DNA of 64,000 bases from Tachypleus tridentatus (taxonomy: Eukaryota; Arthropoda; Merostomata; Xiphosura; Limulidae): NCBI RefSeq assembly GCF_004210375.1, contig NC_134834.1, positions 137,053,009 through 137,117,008 of the forward strand, written 5' to 3'. Below the pieces are notes generated by a model. That model worked only from the letters and a program-made list of their open reading frames with translations. It was not told the origin of the DNA and did no database searches. Positions 50,201 through 58,439 of the stretch are shown one piece after another; the first letter of the stretch is position 1, and every line of letters starts with the position of its first letter. Made by a program: the position numbers and the translations under genes.

Positions 50201-53200
50201 TAGGCACAAATGCTGTCTACAGCAGAGGGTATGGCCAATCAAAGAATGCACTGATCCTCTACTTCACAGATTCCATTTTTCAGTTTCACCTCAGGTGAAA
50301 AAGAAATTTTTAATATGTACAAACAATCAGTAAACAGTTCATCTGCTGTATAACAGTGAATAATGAATGACAAAATGTCTTAACTCTTTCACCATGGGCT
50401 CAGTCCCTAGTTTTCATCCTTGTAACCATTTTGTGCTTGATATAGTTTTCAAACTACAACTATTAAGTTAATAAGCAAGCATACATTCACAAAATTTTGT
50501 AGATTACCAGTAAACATTACAAGGCTTTTGTACACAAAATATTACATTTTTTTTTATAAAGTTCAAAAATTTTAAGTAATGTTTTTCTCGTAACTTTTTT
50601 CTTTTTGGATGACTAACATAGAAAAAGTAATTTTGACTTTAGAACTAAAAACACTTATGCATAATAACATTTTCAAATTTTATGTATCAAATCTTTATAA
50701 CATCCAGATACTTATCAAATGTTTCTTAAGAAAAAACGTTATATCAGATCTATTATTTTCACCAAAGAATCTCTGTATGGGCTTTGTCGATTTCATTAAT
50801 CTCATAACAACCATAAAAAATGAGGAAATTAATATTATGTATATAGTTTTTTAATTCTAGAATCACTACAAATTATTACATGTAACCACATATTTATATG
50901 TATTTATTTTTATTATACTGACCTTCCAGTCATGCCTGGCTAACATTATAGAAGTTGCAATGATGTGGCTCATGTGCATTCATGGCACTGTATCAAATAA
51001 TATAAAACTGGCCTTAAGGTTTTACAACTCTCTTGGCTGTGTTTCAGTGTATTAGTATTTTGCAAAACACAGGTACATTTCAGTTACAATATATATGTAT
51101 ATAATTATTACTATTTACAAACAAGTTCTTAAACTTATTTTTTCTTAAAACACAAAGCAGTATATAAATAGGTATAGTAAACAATTGTATCTTCTATTTA
51201 TGACCTTTGTACTCTGGACAGAGCCACTGTGTTTGATTCAGTACATAAGCAATATCTCAGCAAAATAAAATGAGGTTATTTTTTATTCTAACCTGTCAAT
51301 ATCAGTAATATGAGTTCCTAATTCACAAGAAACTACAGACTTTTTACTTGGGCATTACAAACAACTAATTTGAACCACTGACGGATTCCACGTACCATAT
51401 GACTCACAAAATTCAATATTAAGGTGTGTTCTTTTAAATTAAGAAATTAACTAATGTATAATACTAAACTTACTGACATAAAATCATAAAATAATAGTTA
51501 AATAAAATTTTGAATCCGAGTCAACAACATGGCCTTTGACCTACGTGGGTTACAATTATTCACATACCTAAATTAATTTAGGTTACTACATGGTTAAGGA
51601 AGGACTCTAAACCTTCACACACATAATGAACCACACTTTCAATAGCTAGAATTCTAAAGTATTACAACCTAGAAATGTAAATCTCCAATACACAGGGTAC
51701 ACAACCATAATTTTCAAAGCAAACTGTTAAAAGAACAACTATTTAACAATAGAAACGAAAGTATTAATTATAAACTAGAGAACATTTTTACATCTTCAAA
51801 ATCATGACCAACAAGATGTACAACAGTTGTATCAGTAGAATTTAAAATCATTGCTGATGACTTTTCTTTCAATGAATAAAAGACATCTACTGATCCACAC
51901 AATGTTCATGGACAGCTGTTTTTGTTTTTTTCTAGAAACAATGTAGAGGTTGAGTAGGTTATATTGAAATGATTTTGGAACATCCCCACGCTGTTAGACT
52001 ATGTTGCCACATGCAGTCATATTCTATCTGACAACCAAGTATCTTAACAACAGCCTTGCAGCAGGTTTCAAATTGCAAAAGACTCCATCATAGTGTTGTC
52101 ATGTCTAAAGCAATCCACTCCTTTCTGCTGGCTTTTCACAATCCACCTAGTGTGCAGGCACAGTGACTTAACTTTTGTGTTCACAAGTTCTCACCTGTTA
52201 CGAGATTATGTATTTTACTTATCAGAGCTAAAGTACAACTTTTTGGTCTCTTTCCAAGAGGATGTGGTTTCTCAACTTGATCCACAATTTCTTTGTTTTC
52301 CAATATTATGGATATCTAAATTTTAGAAATTCGTATTCTTTCTAAACACATCTTTATGATCTGAATGTATGAATATTTTACATTAAAAAGGGCTGTTACA
52401 TACATTTTAAAAAGCCGTTCAAGTGTCAGCTACATTGTACAACCAATAAAACACAAAATGTCAATATGAGGGTTTTGATATGTGTATATATTATTCCACC
52501 ACAACCTTATTACTGGCCATGATTTTCAAGACTTTTTATTTAGCATATTCAAAATTGTTTCAATACAATATACTCTGTAGATGAACCTGTAGTAAATAAT
52601 GGTTTTTACACCTAACTGGTTTGTCCTACCTTTACATAACTTGTATTTTGAGTATTTCTGTGACTAATATATTTGAGGAATAAACTTACGGTTTTGTCCA
52701 AGCTCACTGACAATAAATTCCAACTTCTCCCATTCTGTACTATTTTTACGAGGAGCTTCCTTCACTGGAATAAAGGCTCTAATTCATAAAAAAAACAACA
52801 TAAATTACATTCTAAAAACATTAAAAAACACACCAAAGTGTACAATACAACTAAAATGGTTGTACCTTATTATTCAACTCAATAGAAAGCAAAATAAAAA
52901 CACAACTTGGCATCAATATTTTAAATAAATGACACTATATTCTATTTCATTTGTTCTTTAGTGCAAAGTTAATAATGTGATATCTATGCTCTGTTCACTA
53001 TAGGAAACAAACCTTGGATTTTAAGGATTTAGGGGAGTAAATTTATCATTGACCCATCAAAAAGTCTATCATGCAGTAAGCTAATGCTGCACTACACATG
53101 TATTATAAACATTGTTACCAGTCTACCATAAGAAATAAGAATATATTAAACTTAACCACATGACAGGACATACAAGTTCCTTTCCACTATTTAAAGGAAC

Positions 53201-55531
53201 AATTAAAGTCCACACACCATAAAATAATGTAATAAAGTTTTATTCCATGTATGGATTTTAAAACAATTAATATAGTGTTTTAGTTGTGAAAGTAAATTTG
53301 CCTGTAAGCATAAATTAGGTTAATATTTTTGAAGTTCTATTTAGTACTAGACAGTACAGAAATGTTACACTTGGCAGGCAATAGTTTGTTTGTTTTGGAA
53401 TTTTGCACAAAGCTACTTGAGTGCTATCTGTGCTAGCCGTCCCTAATTTAGCAGTGTAAGACTAGAGGGAAGGCAGCTAGTCAAAACCACCCATGGCCAA
53501 CTCTTGGGCTACTCTTTTACCAAGGAATAGTGGGATTGACCATCACATCATAATACGCCCATGGTTGAAAGAGCGAGCATGTTTGGTGCAACAGGGATTC
53601 AAACCTTCAGCCTTCAGATTACGAGTTGAACGCCTTAACCCACCTAGCCATACCGGGCCGCAGGCAATAGTAATCACTGTTAATAAGTTCATACTTAAAT
53701 TTTTTTTTATACAAAAATTATGCTTGTAGAAATGGGTCTCATATTTTCTGATCAGTTTAAATCTAAGTCACACTTTGTCAAGAATGTTTGTATAATTTTA
53801 GTATAATTCAGTATCATGCAATTATATCACATAAATTTTCCATATATGGGCTCAGTAATTTTGACTGATCTTTTAACACCATACTATAGCTTTAAATATA
53901 GTAAACATACCTTCATGAAATTTGGTAAGCATTCAGTAAACATTGTAAAACTTTTATAAAGAAACAATCAGTTTTTCTTCATTAAGTATTTTTCCTAAGA
54001 TTTCTTTACAAGTTTATCGACACACACAGCATTATTCAGACACTGACTTGTCTGAGTATAAAGCAATTTTTGTGTTAAATAAGAAAAACGTTTTCAAATT
54101 TAATTTATATAATTTCCAGAACCTCTTAAATGAACACATATTTTTTTTAGATAGAACTTTTATATTTTATCTATTATTTTCTACATCCTAACACCATACC
54201 TACTTGGTTCATTTGTCTGACTTGATCTTAAACACGAAAGAATACAAAATAAAATTAAATGACTTTTTTCTGGAACGACTGCAGATTGCTACAGAAAGTT
54301 AGTTATTTATCCTAAACATACTGAGAATCATAACAATTTATAGTTTATTTTACTCTTTTATTGCTATTTAAACCATGCTTAAGTACTAAATATGAAAAAC
54401 AAAGCTATACACATCTGATGAACAAACAATTCAAGTTACAGTAAAACAAAGTATTGAATTATATACCCTTCTAAAAGATATTTTTATATACTTTTTGTAT
54501 GTAACCTTAAAAATTTCCAATCTTTACAGTTTAGTTACTTTTATGACAATATATAAAAGAAATTTTGTAATTCTGTGAGAGTCTTGTACATTTTCACAGT
54601 TGAAGCCTTAATAAAAGTTAACCTAATTTTTGGTGGGATGGGGTTATTGTTAGTACTTTAACATTTATTGATTTTGATTATTCGATTAGTAACATAAAAT
54701 AATAATGTGAACAAAAGTAAAGTGATTTGTACTCATTATAATTTAATTGGGTTTTTACTTAATTTATAAAGGCATTAAAATATTTTCCTTACTTGACTGA
54801 GGTGAACTTAATAATAGCTGAATTTGTAGGCCACATAATTCAAAAACTGTTCTGAGAACAAGCTAGCATATTACATAATTCAATAAATTATAATCTTCTC
54901 TTGTTATTGACTATAAATAATGGTAGCAAACATCAGAAAGAATAACCAACATTTTTGAAAGATAGTATGTGATAGGAAGTTTGAATTTCTGATTCATATC
55001 TCGAGAAATCAAGATGAGAGAAGGCTAAAGCAATGTCTATGAGTCTGTAACTTCTATTAAAACTCATAAGCTCAAATATGGGTGAAAATATTATCAAAAG
55101 TGAAGAATTAATAACAAACAATTTTCATATGATGCAGCAAAGTAAACTTTGAGAACATATTTAAATATATCCTTTTGAAATTAAGAAATTGAAAATTTAT
55201 GTGATGTTAAAATTTACTTTATTATGTTTTGGTACCAAGTTTTTTGATACACATTGATAATAATGGTGATTAGTGAATTTTAAATGTAACTCAGTAAAAA
55301 AAATTATGAAATGCTCACTTCTGTCTACCCATATCCAGAGGGTTAAATGCACCAAAAGAAGTTTTAACAGAGAGCACTTGTGTGGTCAAAATGTTAAACT
55401 CTTTTATGAACAACTTTTATATAAATATATTTTCTTACATAGATTTCTAGTAACTGTTCTTACCCAATCAGTAGTAGTACTGCTCCAATCAAAAGAAAGA
55501 CAACTGTGTATTTCAAGGCTGTACAAAGTCG
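32170..55531 (-). CDS. LMBRD1: LMBRD1 gene, 3' eleven exons (partial; 5' end outside window)
   Basis: LMBD1 is a multi-pass lysosomal membrane protein that works with ABCD4 to export cobalamin (vitamin B12) from lysosomes. Eleven minus-strand exons, all with GT-AG borders and matching phases, sum to 1221 nt (406 residues plus stop) and align without gaps in order to about residues 137-540 of human LMBD1 (540 residues). Diagnostic blocks include GTRSA, GIRNLGIW, SPQYTTYGSQQYI and an acidic C-terminal tail. At least six membrane segments are visible (exons at 55464, 49302, 46609, 45164, 44602 and the 41758/32170 junction). The first ~136 residues are missing. No exon for them was found between 55531 and 64000, so they probably lie upstream of the window. 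Introns range from 0.3 to 9.5 kb. The identification comes from remembered family sequence, but the collinearity over eleven exons is strong. Confidence 0.95.
32382..32412 (+). repeat. (GT)n(AC)n microsatellite
   Basis: Alternating GT run passing directly into an AC run, so it can fold back on itself. Lies about 95 bp from the LMBRD1 last exon. Confidence 0.85.
33541..33915 (-). mobile_element. MITE-like element with terminal inverted repeats (copy 1)
   Basis: The ends are inverted repeats. GAAGTTAACATT, GTACTTTGAAAATG and TAGGTACTTAC near 33541-33590 match the reverse complement of 33851-33915 (GTACCTACCAGAAATAGATT and AATGTTAACTTC). Its interior matches, in inverse orientation, 40665-41050. 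Non-autonomous DNA element, family unknown. Confidence 0.55.
34265..34870 (+). repeat. Degenerate repeat with ACATCCAGTGAAAG core
   Basis: CATCCAG/CATCCAC cores recur near 34285, 34665, 34716, 34786 and 34848 with similar flanks (CCAGGCAAAA before, GAAAG after). The last four are 50-70 bp apart. A 17-base T run at about 34806-34823 interrupts it. Lies in the LMBRD1 last intron. Confidence 0.5.
35755..38850 (-). pseudogene. LINE copy B in LMBRD1 last intron (internally deleted)
   Basis: Decayed minus-strand copy of the same LINE family. At 38.4-38.83 kb is ORF1 (ITPHATLKSSRGVMVEREWKN and on). Around 37.5-37.9 kb is an RT-region remnant. At 36.57-37.03 kb is the connection region and RNase H start (FMDGSKSGDSVSSAMVYCD). 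At 36.3-36.5 kb the last RNase H block follows (PGHVNIHRNELPDTAANSLC), then the C-terminal IDYGPVFKAWLCASW. The 3' UTR ends near 35757 with an AACA-rich tail. Most of the endonuclease and RT core is gone, and many stops and frameshifts are present. It lies in the same orientation as LMBRD1. Confidence 0.75.
40665..41060 (+). mobile_element. MITE-like element (copy 2), carrying a hAT insertion
   Basis: Matches the reverse complement of 33600-33800 across TAGAATAGTAGAAGGAGCTA, AATGAAGGGGTATAAAAGAC and GGCAAACCAAGGTTGAGA. The match is interrupted by the 167-bp insertion at 40837-41003. Confidence 0.55.
40837..41003. mobile_element. hAT-type non-autonomous element with 8-bp duplication
   Basis: 167 bp with terminal inverted repeats TAGTGGTTCCCAACC and, at the other end, GGTTGGGAACCACCG (13 of 15 pair). 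It is flanked by GCTTAGTG at 40829-40836 and 41004-41011. The 8-bp duplication and the GTGGTTCCCAACC end are typical of hAT (Charlie-like) elements. There is no transposase inside. Confidence 0.88.
41395..41665 (+). repeat. Degenerate ~50-bp minisatellite
   Basis: Four to six units of the form TTCTGTAGATGACTAATAAA then CATGCTTTA, diverged. Located just downstream (in gene orientation) of the LMBRD1 exon at 41758-41861. Confidence 0.6.
41758..41861 (-). CDS. LMBRD1: LMBRD1 exon
   Basis: 104 nt. It reads DECTMTRASILLLRFFYKVW and on, matching human DQCTVTRTYLFLHKFW. The final membrane segment starts here (YYWAMWVFLL). The acceptor lies after a T-rich tract ending TAAG and the donor is GTATGT, ending in phase 0 before the 9.5-kb last intron. 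Confidence 0.95.
43372..43444 (-). CDS. LMBRD1: LMBRD1 exon
   Basis: 73 nt. It encodes a lumenal stretch with two or more N-glycosylation sequons (NIT, NAT, NST) and KRCSSEALP, parallel to human NITSDN..NST..KRCDADAP. The last base (G) joins the next exon to make Asp. Confidence 0.92.
43591..43627 (+). repeat. (TA)n/(GATA)n microsatellite
   Basis: Dinucleotide TA run followed by GATA units. Similar short TA tracts occur at 7892-7922, 9121-9138 and 25408-25440. Confidence 0.8.
43838..43885. mobile_element. hAT-end-like fragment
   Basis: GATGGTTCTCAACCATTGG resembles the terminal repeat of hAT-Charlie elements, but no partner end was found. Weak. Confidence 0.3.
44602..44745 (-). CDS. LMBRD1: LMBRD1 exon
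   Basis: 144 nt, 48 codons. It starts MYKIRPHRTPPQ, matching human LYKIRRGRTRPQ, and has a membrane segment. It ends SPQYTTYGSQQYI, matching human APQYVMYGSQNYL, one of the most diagnostic blocks of the family. The donor is GTAAGA. Confidence 0.97.
45164..45268 (-). CDS. LMBRD1: LMBRD1 exon
   Basis: 105 nt, 35 codons. It starts AFPVDYVIF (human VFPLDYILI) and carries the conserved IYGIRNLGIW block (human AGIRNIGIW) after a membrane segment. The acceptor is TTTCAG and the donor GTAAGT; both ends are phase 0. Confidence 0.96.
45632..45759. repeat. 128-bp near-perfect palindrome without spacer
   Basis: Two 64-nt arms (45632-45695 and 45696-45759) are reverse complements with 62 of 64 pairs; the mismatches are at 45686-45687. 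The centre is ACAAC|GTTGT. An 11-bp direct repeat TATCAAATTTT lies on both sides (45592-45602 and 45759-45769). Lies in an LMBRD1 intron. It may be two abutting ends of an unidentified transposon. Confidence 0.95.
46190..46292 (-). CDS. LMBRD1: LMBRD1 exon
   Basis: 103 nt. One base completes an Asn codon, then IDKAINSLGYKMGYA follows, matching human SNLDKALHSAGIDSGF. Further on, PNPFDFVL aligns to human SNPLNMLL. The acceptor is TTGTCAG and the donor GTAAAT, ending in phase 0. Confidence 0.93.
46609..46826 (-). CDS. LMBRD1: LMBRD1 exon
   Basis: 218 nt, the longest exon seen. A charged loop with SRQERHLKNLRES matches human KKRERHLEFIENS. It is followed by CILRPVEIAIGIIGALLGF, corresponding to human ALRPLKIVWGIFF, a membrane segment. 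It ends with two codon bases at a GTAAGT donor. Confidence 0.95.
47997..48122 (-). CDS. LMBRD1: LMBRD1 exon
   Basis: 126 nt, 42 complete codons. It contains PVHLVRGTRSAVAEED, matching the conserved cytosolic loop start PLNLIKGTRSAAYE of human LMBD1. Of two adjacent AG acceptors, the upstream one (exon start AGT) keeps the frame with the preceding exon. The donor is GTAATG. Confidence 0.93.
49302..49375 (-). CDS. LMBRD1: LMBRD1 exon
   Basis: 74 nt with acceptor TTTCAG and donor GTGAGT. Two bases complete the Arg codon; the rest reads GEDALSFILGVLSLIGML and on. This is a membrane segment matching the human ALSFSISSLTLIGML block. It ends in phase 0. Confidence 0.95.
49430..49830 (+). repeat. 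Degenerate ~46-bp minisatellite
   Basis: About eight units with the pattern TTCATGACCTGGAAATCAAA then CAACACATAATGCATTA, strongly diverged. Located just upstream (in gene orientation) of the LMBRD1 exon at 49302-49375. Confidence 0.7.
49928..50290. mobile_element. Foldback element with ~150-bp inverted arms
   Basis: The left arm (49928-50076) and right arm (50140-50290) are imperfect reverse complements. Examples are TACCCTCTACTG against CAGCAGAGGGTA, and GCAAACCAAAGAAATA against TATTTCTTTGGTTTGC. The spacer is about 63 bp. No coding content; a MITE or foldback transposon in an LMBRD1 intron. Confidence 0.8.
50390..50620 (+). repeat. Interspersed repeat, copy 1
   Basis: Shares ATGGGCTCAG, then CATACATTCACAAAATTTTG, CAGTAAACATTACAA and TTTAAGTAATGTTTTTC text with 53840-54060 in the same order and orientation. 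Unknown family. Confidence 0.45.
52690..52778 (-). CDS. LMBRD1: LMBRD1 exon
   Basis: 89 nt. The first base completes the Gly codon split from the exon at 55464, giving GAFIPV. The exon contains RKNSTEWEKLEF, close to human NKNSTEWEKVKS. The NST is a possible N-glycosylation site. The donor GTAAG leaves one base (C) for the next exon. Confidence 0.95.
52950..53070 (-). mobile_element. SINE-2-like relic in LMBRD1 intron
   Basis: Same layout as the relic at 4463: CAAAGTTAATAATGTGATAT, GTTCACTATAGGAAACAAAC and a head with GATTTAGGGGAGTAAATTTA, in minus orientation. Confidence 0.4.
53386..53659 (-). mobile_element. SINE-1 copy in LMBRD1 intron, with target-site duplication
   Basis: Full-length copy flanked by the 12-bp GCAGGCAATAGT at 53374-53385 and 53660-53671. 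It lies in the intron between the exons at 52690 and 55464, in the same sense as LMBRD1. Confidence 0.92.
53840..54060 (+). repeat. Interspersed repeat, copy 2
   Basis: Diverged direct copy of the repeat at 50390-50620 (ATGGGCTCAG, CATACCTTCATGAAATTTGG, CAGTAAACATTGTAAAACTT). Confidence 0.45.
55464..55531 (-). CDS. LMBRD1: LMBRD1 exon (first visible)
   Basis: 68 nt, starts in phase 0 after a TTTCAG acceptor and ends after two codon bases at a GTAAGA donor. It begins RLCTALKYT, which parallels CTQIKTALKYT in human LMBD1, and continues as a hydrophobic membrane segment (VVFLLIGAVLLLIG). Confidence 0.93.
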
Positions 55532-57749
55532 CTGAAATAGTCCATGTTACACAAGTTTACATGTATGTATAATATAGTTTTGACTGATTGATTAACATAT
55601 TTAAATGATTAAACAGGTGCAGTACTTACATGTTATTTACTTCTAGAAAAACACTGGATAAACACAGTTTTTACTTTTATTTCTTTAACTTGTACAATTT
55701 GCATGTTTTACTACAAAATAAATAACCTTTATAGCATTTGACAAGCTGGGAAATATTATACTTTCAGCATAAGGAGAACTGACAATTTAGTGACAAGTCT
55801 ATAGTAGTATACTTAAGTAATATATCATGTGAATACATAAGGGAAAACGGAATTTTTTGACATCAATTACAGGTCAATGGATGAGAGAAAGTGGCAGATA
55901 TTTACACTTTGTGCCAAATAGTGGCTGTATAATTTTACTTGTTAATTATTATGTTCTCTGAATATTTTGACTTTTCATATTATTATTCTTCAAATTAAGA
56001 AAAGAAAAGGGGATCTACTAATGAAATAAGTAAAAACAGCCACACTTCCATCACAAGTTCCAATAAATTTTAGTTTTAAGCCAAAAGAATATATTCATAT
56101 TATTCTTCATGAGCTTCACAATACCTAAGAATCACAAGTTGAAGATAGGTTGAAATATAGACCATATATCAAGAAACCCATGAGAGAGTAAATAACAAGT
56201 CAAAACGACATAGTACTATGAATATAAGAGGTGAATTTAGGCTATTTATTACATGCTTTCATGTATTTGGTTTTGTTCTATTCCTATTACATGGTTTATA
56301 ATACATGAAACAAATTTCTTCAAGGATACCTCTGAATAACTATTTTGTTATTTCAGTTGTGTAAGTCTTTATGTTACTTTTATGTTTCTTGTTTATTTAA
56401 TTCTTAGTTATTATCTTTAACGGTTTTCAATTTTATATTTACTTCATATACAAGCCTTTTAACTTGAAGAGAGAATTTTATACTGTTGATTTTAAGTTTT
56501 TAGTTAAAGGCAAATTTGATGTAGCAGATACAAGAAAACAATTCAGTTGCAACATATTCTCAAATGTCAACAAATCTGCTACCAGATGTAATTCTAAAGG
56601 TATCCCTAGATGAAAAGAAATATAAAAAATGTGACAAGAATTAAAAACTGTATACATAAAAAACTACAGATGGGTGATTACTGGAATCTGATAATCAATT
56701 AATCATTGGATTCATTAACTAATTACATTTAACTCATTATTTTTCTGCAACTTCAATAGTAGGAATAATTTAAAATATGAATAACTAGTAACACTCTTTT
56801 AGTTGATTATTTTCATGAGAAGTAATACTAATTGATTAAGTTGAAAAACCCTGAATTAATACAACATAATAATGAGATATCATAACGGCAATATTTTGAA
56901 CACTTGGATACCTGAAATAATTAAAACCAGATGTAATTATTTATATTATTTGATTATTTACATTAATTAATTAATTTAATAGGTTTCTTGATCTTTTGAC
57001 ACTGTGTTTAACCCCTACTCAAATTGTGATTTATCATGAAGTAATAAGATGTTTTCTCTCAAAAACAAGTTTTTACTTTCTTCTGGCACTTTTCAGAAGC
57101 AAATTATTTTTTAAAAACAAATAGTACTGTTAAAAGTAAAATTCTTCAGATAGAATCTTAACCTACAGGAAATTCTTTCACAATCAAAGTGCTAAAACAT
57201 ACTAAAATGAATCTGTTATCCTCTTATTTACATATGCAAAAGTATTTTAGACACAAGATCAACTTTCTTGTACAAACATAAATGTTTCCCATTTTGTTTC
57301 TGTTGATCCAATAATTTAAAACTGGTTACAAAAACGTTTTACTTCTTCTATGAATTTAAATATTACTACTTGAATACTAACACTGATAATGACTTTTGAC
57401 ACTAATCTTACCAGTGTTCCTTTTGATTGTTAGCTGTTAAAATTAAAATTTTAGTAAATTAATAGACTAAAACATCATTTCCATAGAAAAAAAATTTGTT
57501 CAAAAAGTAAGACAAAAATTTTCAAAATTTACAAAACCTAAACTAACTAGGTTACAAAATTAACATTTTCCTAAGCTAAAATATTTTTCCAATCACAAGA
57601 AATTTTTTCAACTTATACCACTGTGATTGGTCAAATCAAACCAAACACCACACTGAAAATGGAGAGGAAAGGTGGGAAATGTAAACAGAAACAAGTATAT
57701 ATCAGAAATACATTTTCAACTTAGAAAAATGCTAACTTCCAATACAATA
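55532..57749 (-). other. LMBRD1 intron, 5' side
   Basis: AT-rich. Searched for the missing N-terminal exons; none supported. An apparent 22-nt exon at 57412-57433 has an in-frame stop. Confidence 0.6.
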
Positions 57750-58439
57750 TCTTAGCTCTGCTCACAAAAAGCTAAAATCACACATTGAACTGATACAGGG
57801 TAGTGAGATAATGATCCCCCTTTAAGAATCGTCTCAAGAAAAACCATGAGGTGGGAGTGGTAATTAAAAACAGCACACCCATGGGAGACAGCATCACTTC
57901 TGATATAGGTGTACTCTTTACCATTTAGAATTGTATCACAAAAAAGGGCAGAAGCATGTAGAGACCACAATAAAAAAAATTACAGAAATAATGGCTCCCT
58001 GATGCTTAGTAGCTAGGGTGCAAAAGACCATAAATTGGAGTTAAACTTCATGCAACACCTGACATTATCAGGATTTGAGCCATGGTAGGAAGAGTATCCT
58101 GGATACCAGCAAAAAAAAAAAAAGAAGAAGAGTTTCCATACCAAAACTTGCCTCTGCATATGCACATCTCCAAAATAAACTCCACCAAATCTACCAGGAA
58201 CCAACATCCAAAATGTGGTAAGATCAGGTGGGTGTTTCTCTGTGGGACAAAATCTGAATGCATTGGGAATTTTAATTCAGTTTGCAGAAGATAGAGTGTA
58301 CCATCCAAAGACACGAGGACTTAAATGCTGGTCTGGCTCCAACCAACAATTAGCATAAGCTAGGAAGGAAGGTGCCTCAGCTGGAGAGATAAACTGCAGT
58401 ATATAAAAGGTGACATTCTGAACAGGGAAGAAAAAGAAG
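57750..58439 (-). other. Unassigned, moderately GC-rich segment
   Basis: Less AT-rich than the adjoining intron, with an A-run (58111-58123) and several open minus frames (for example TLYLLQTELKFPMHSDF). It directly follows the RNase H end of LINE copy C but does not match the 3' ends of copies B and D. May be another repeat; I cannot name it. Confidence 0.35.

Larger units (their letters stand above)
49376..52689 (-). other. LMBRD1 intron with minisatellite and foldback element
   Basis: 3.3-kb intron. No coding exon beyond those listed. The open stretch at 52093-52326 (plus) has no splice or homology support. Confidence 0.8.

Noticed and set aside
57412..57433. 22-nt minus-strand micro-exon with TTTTAACAG acceptor and GTAAGA donor, between LMBRD1 exons
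   Set aside because: Joined in phase to the exon at 55531 it has an in-frame TAA, and it does not match LMBD1.
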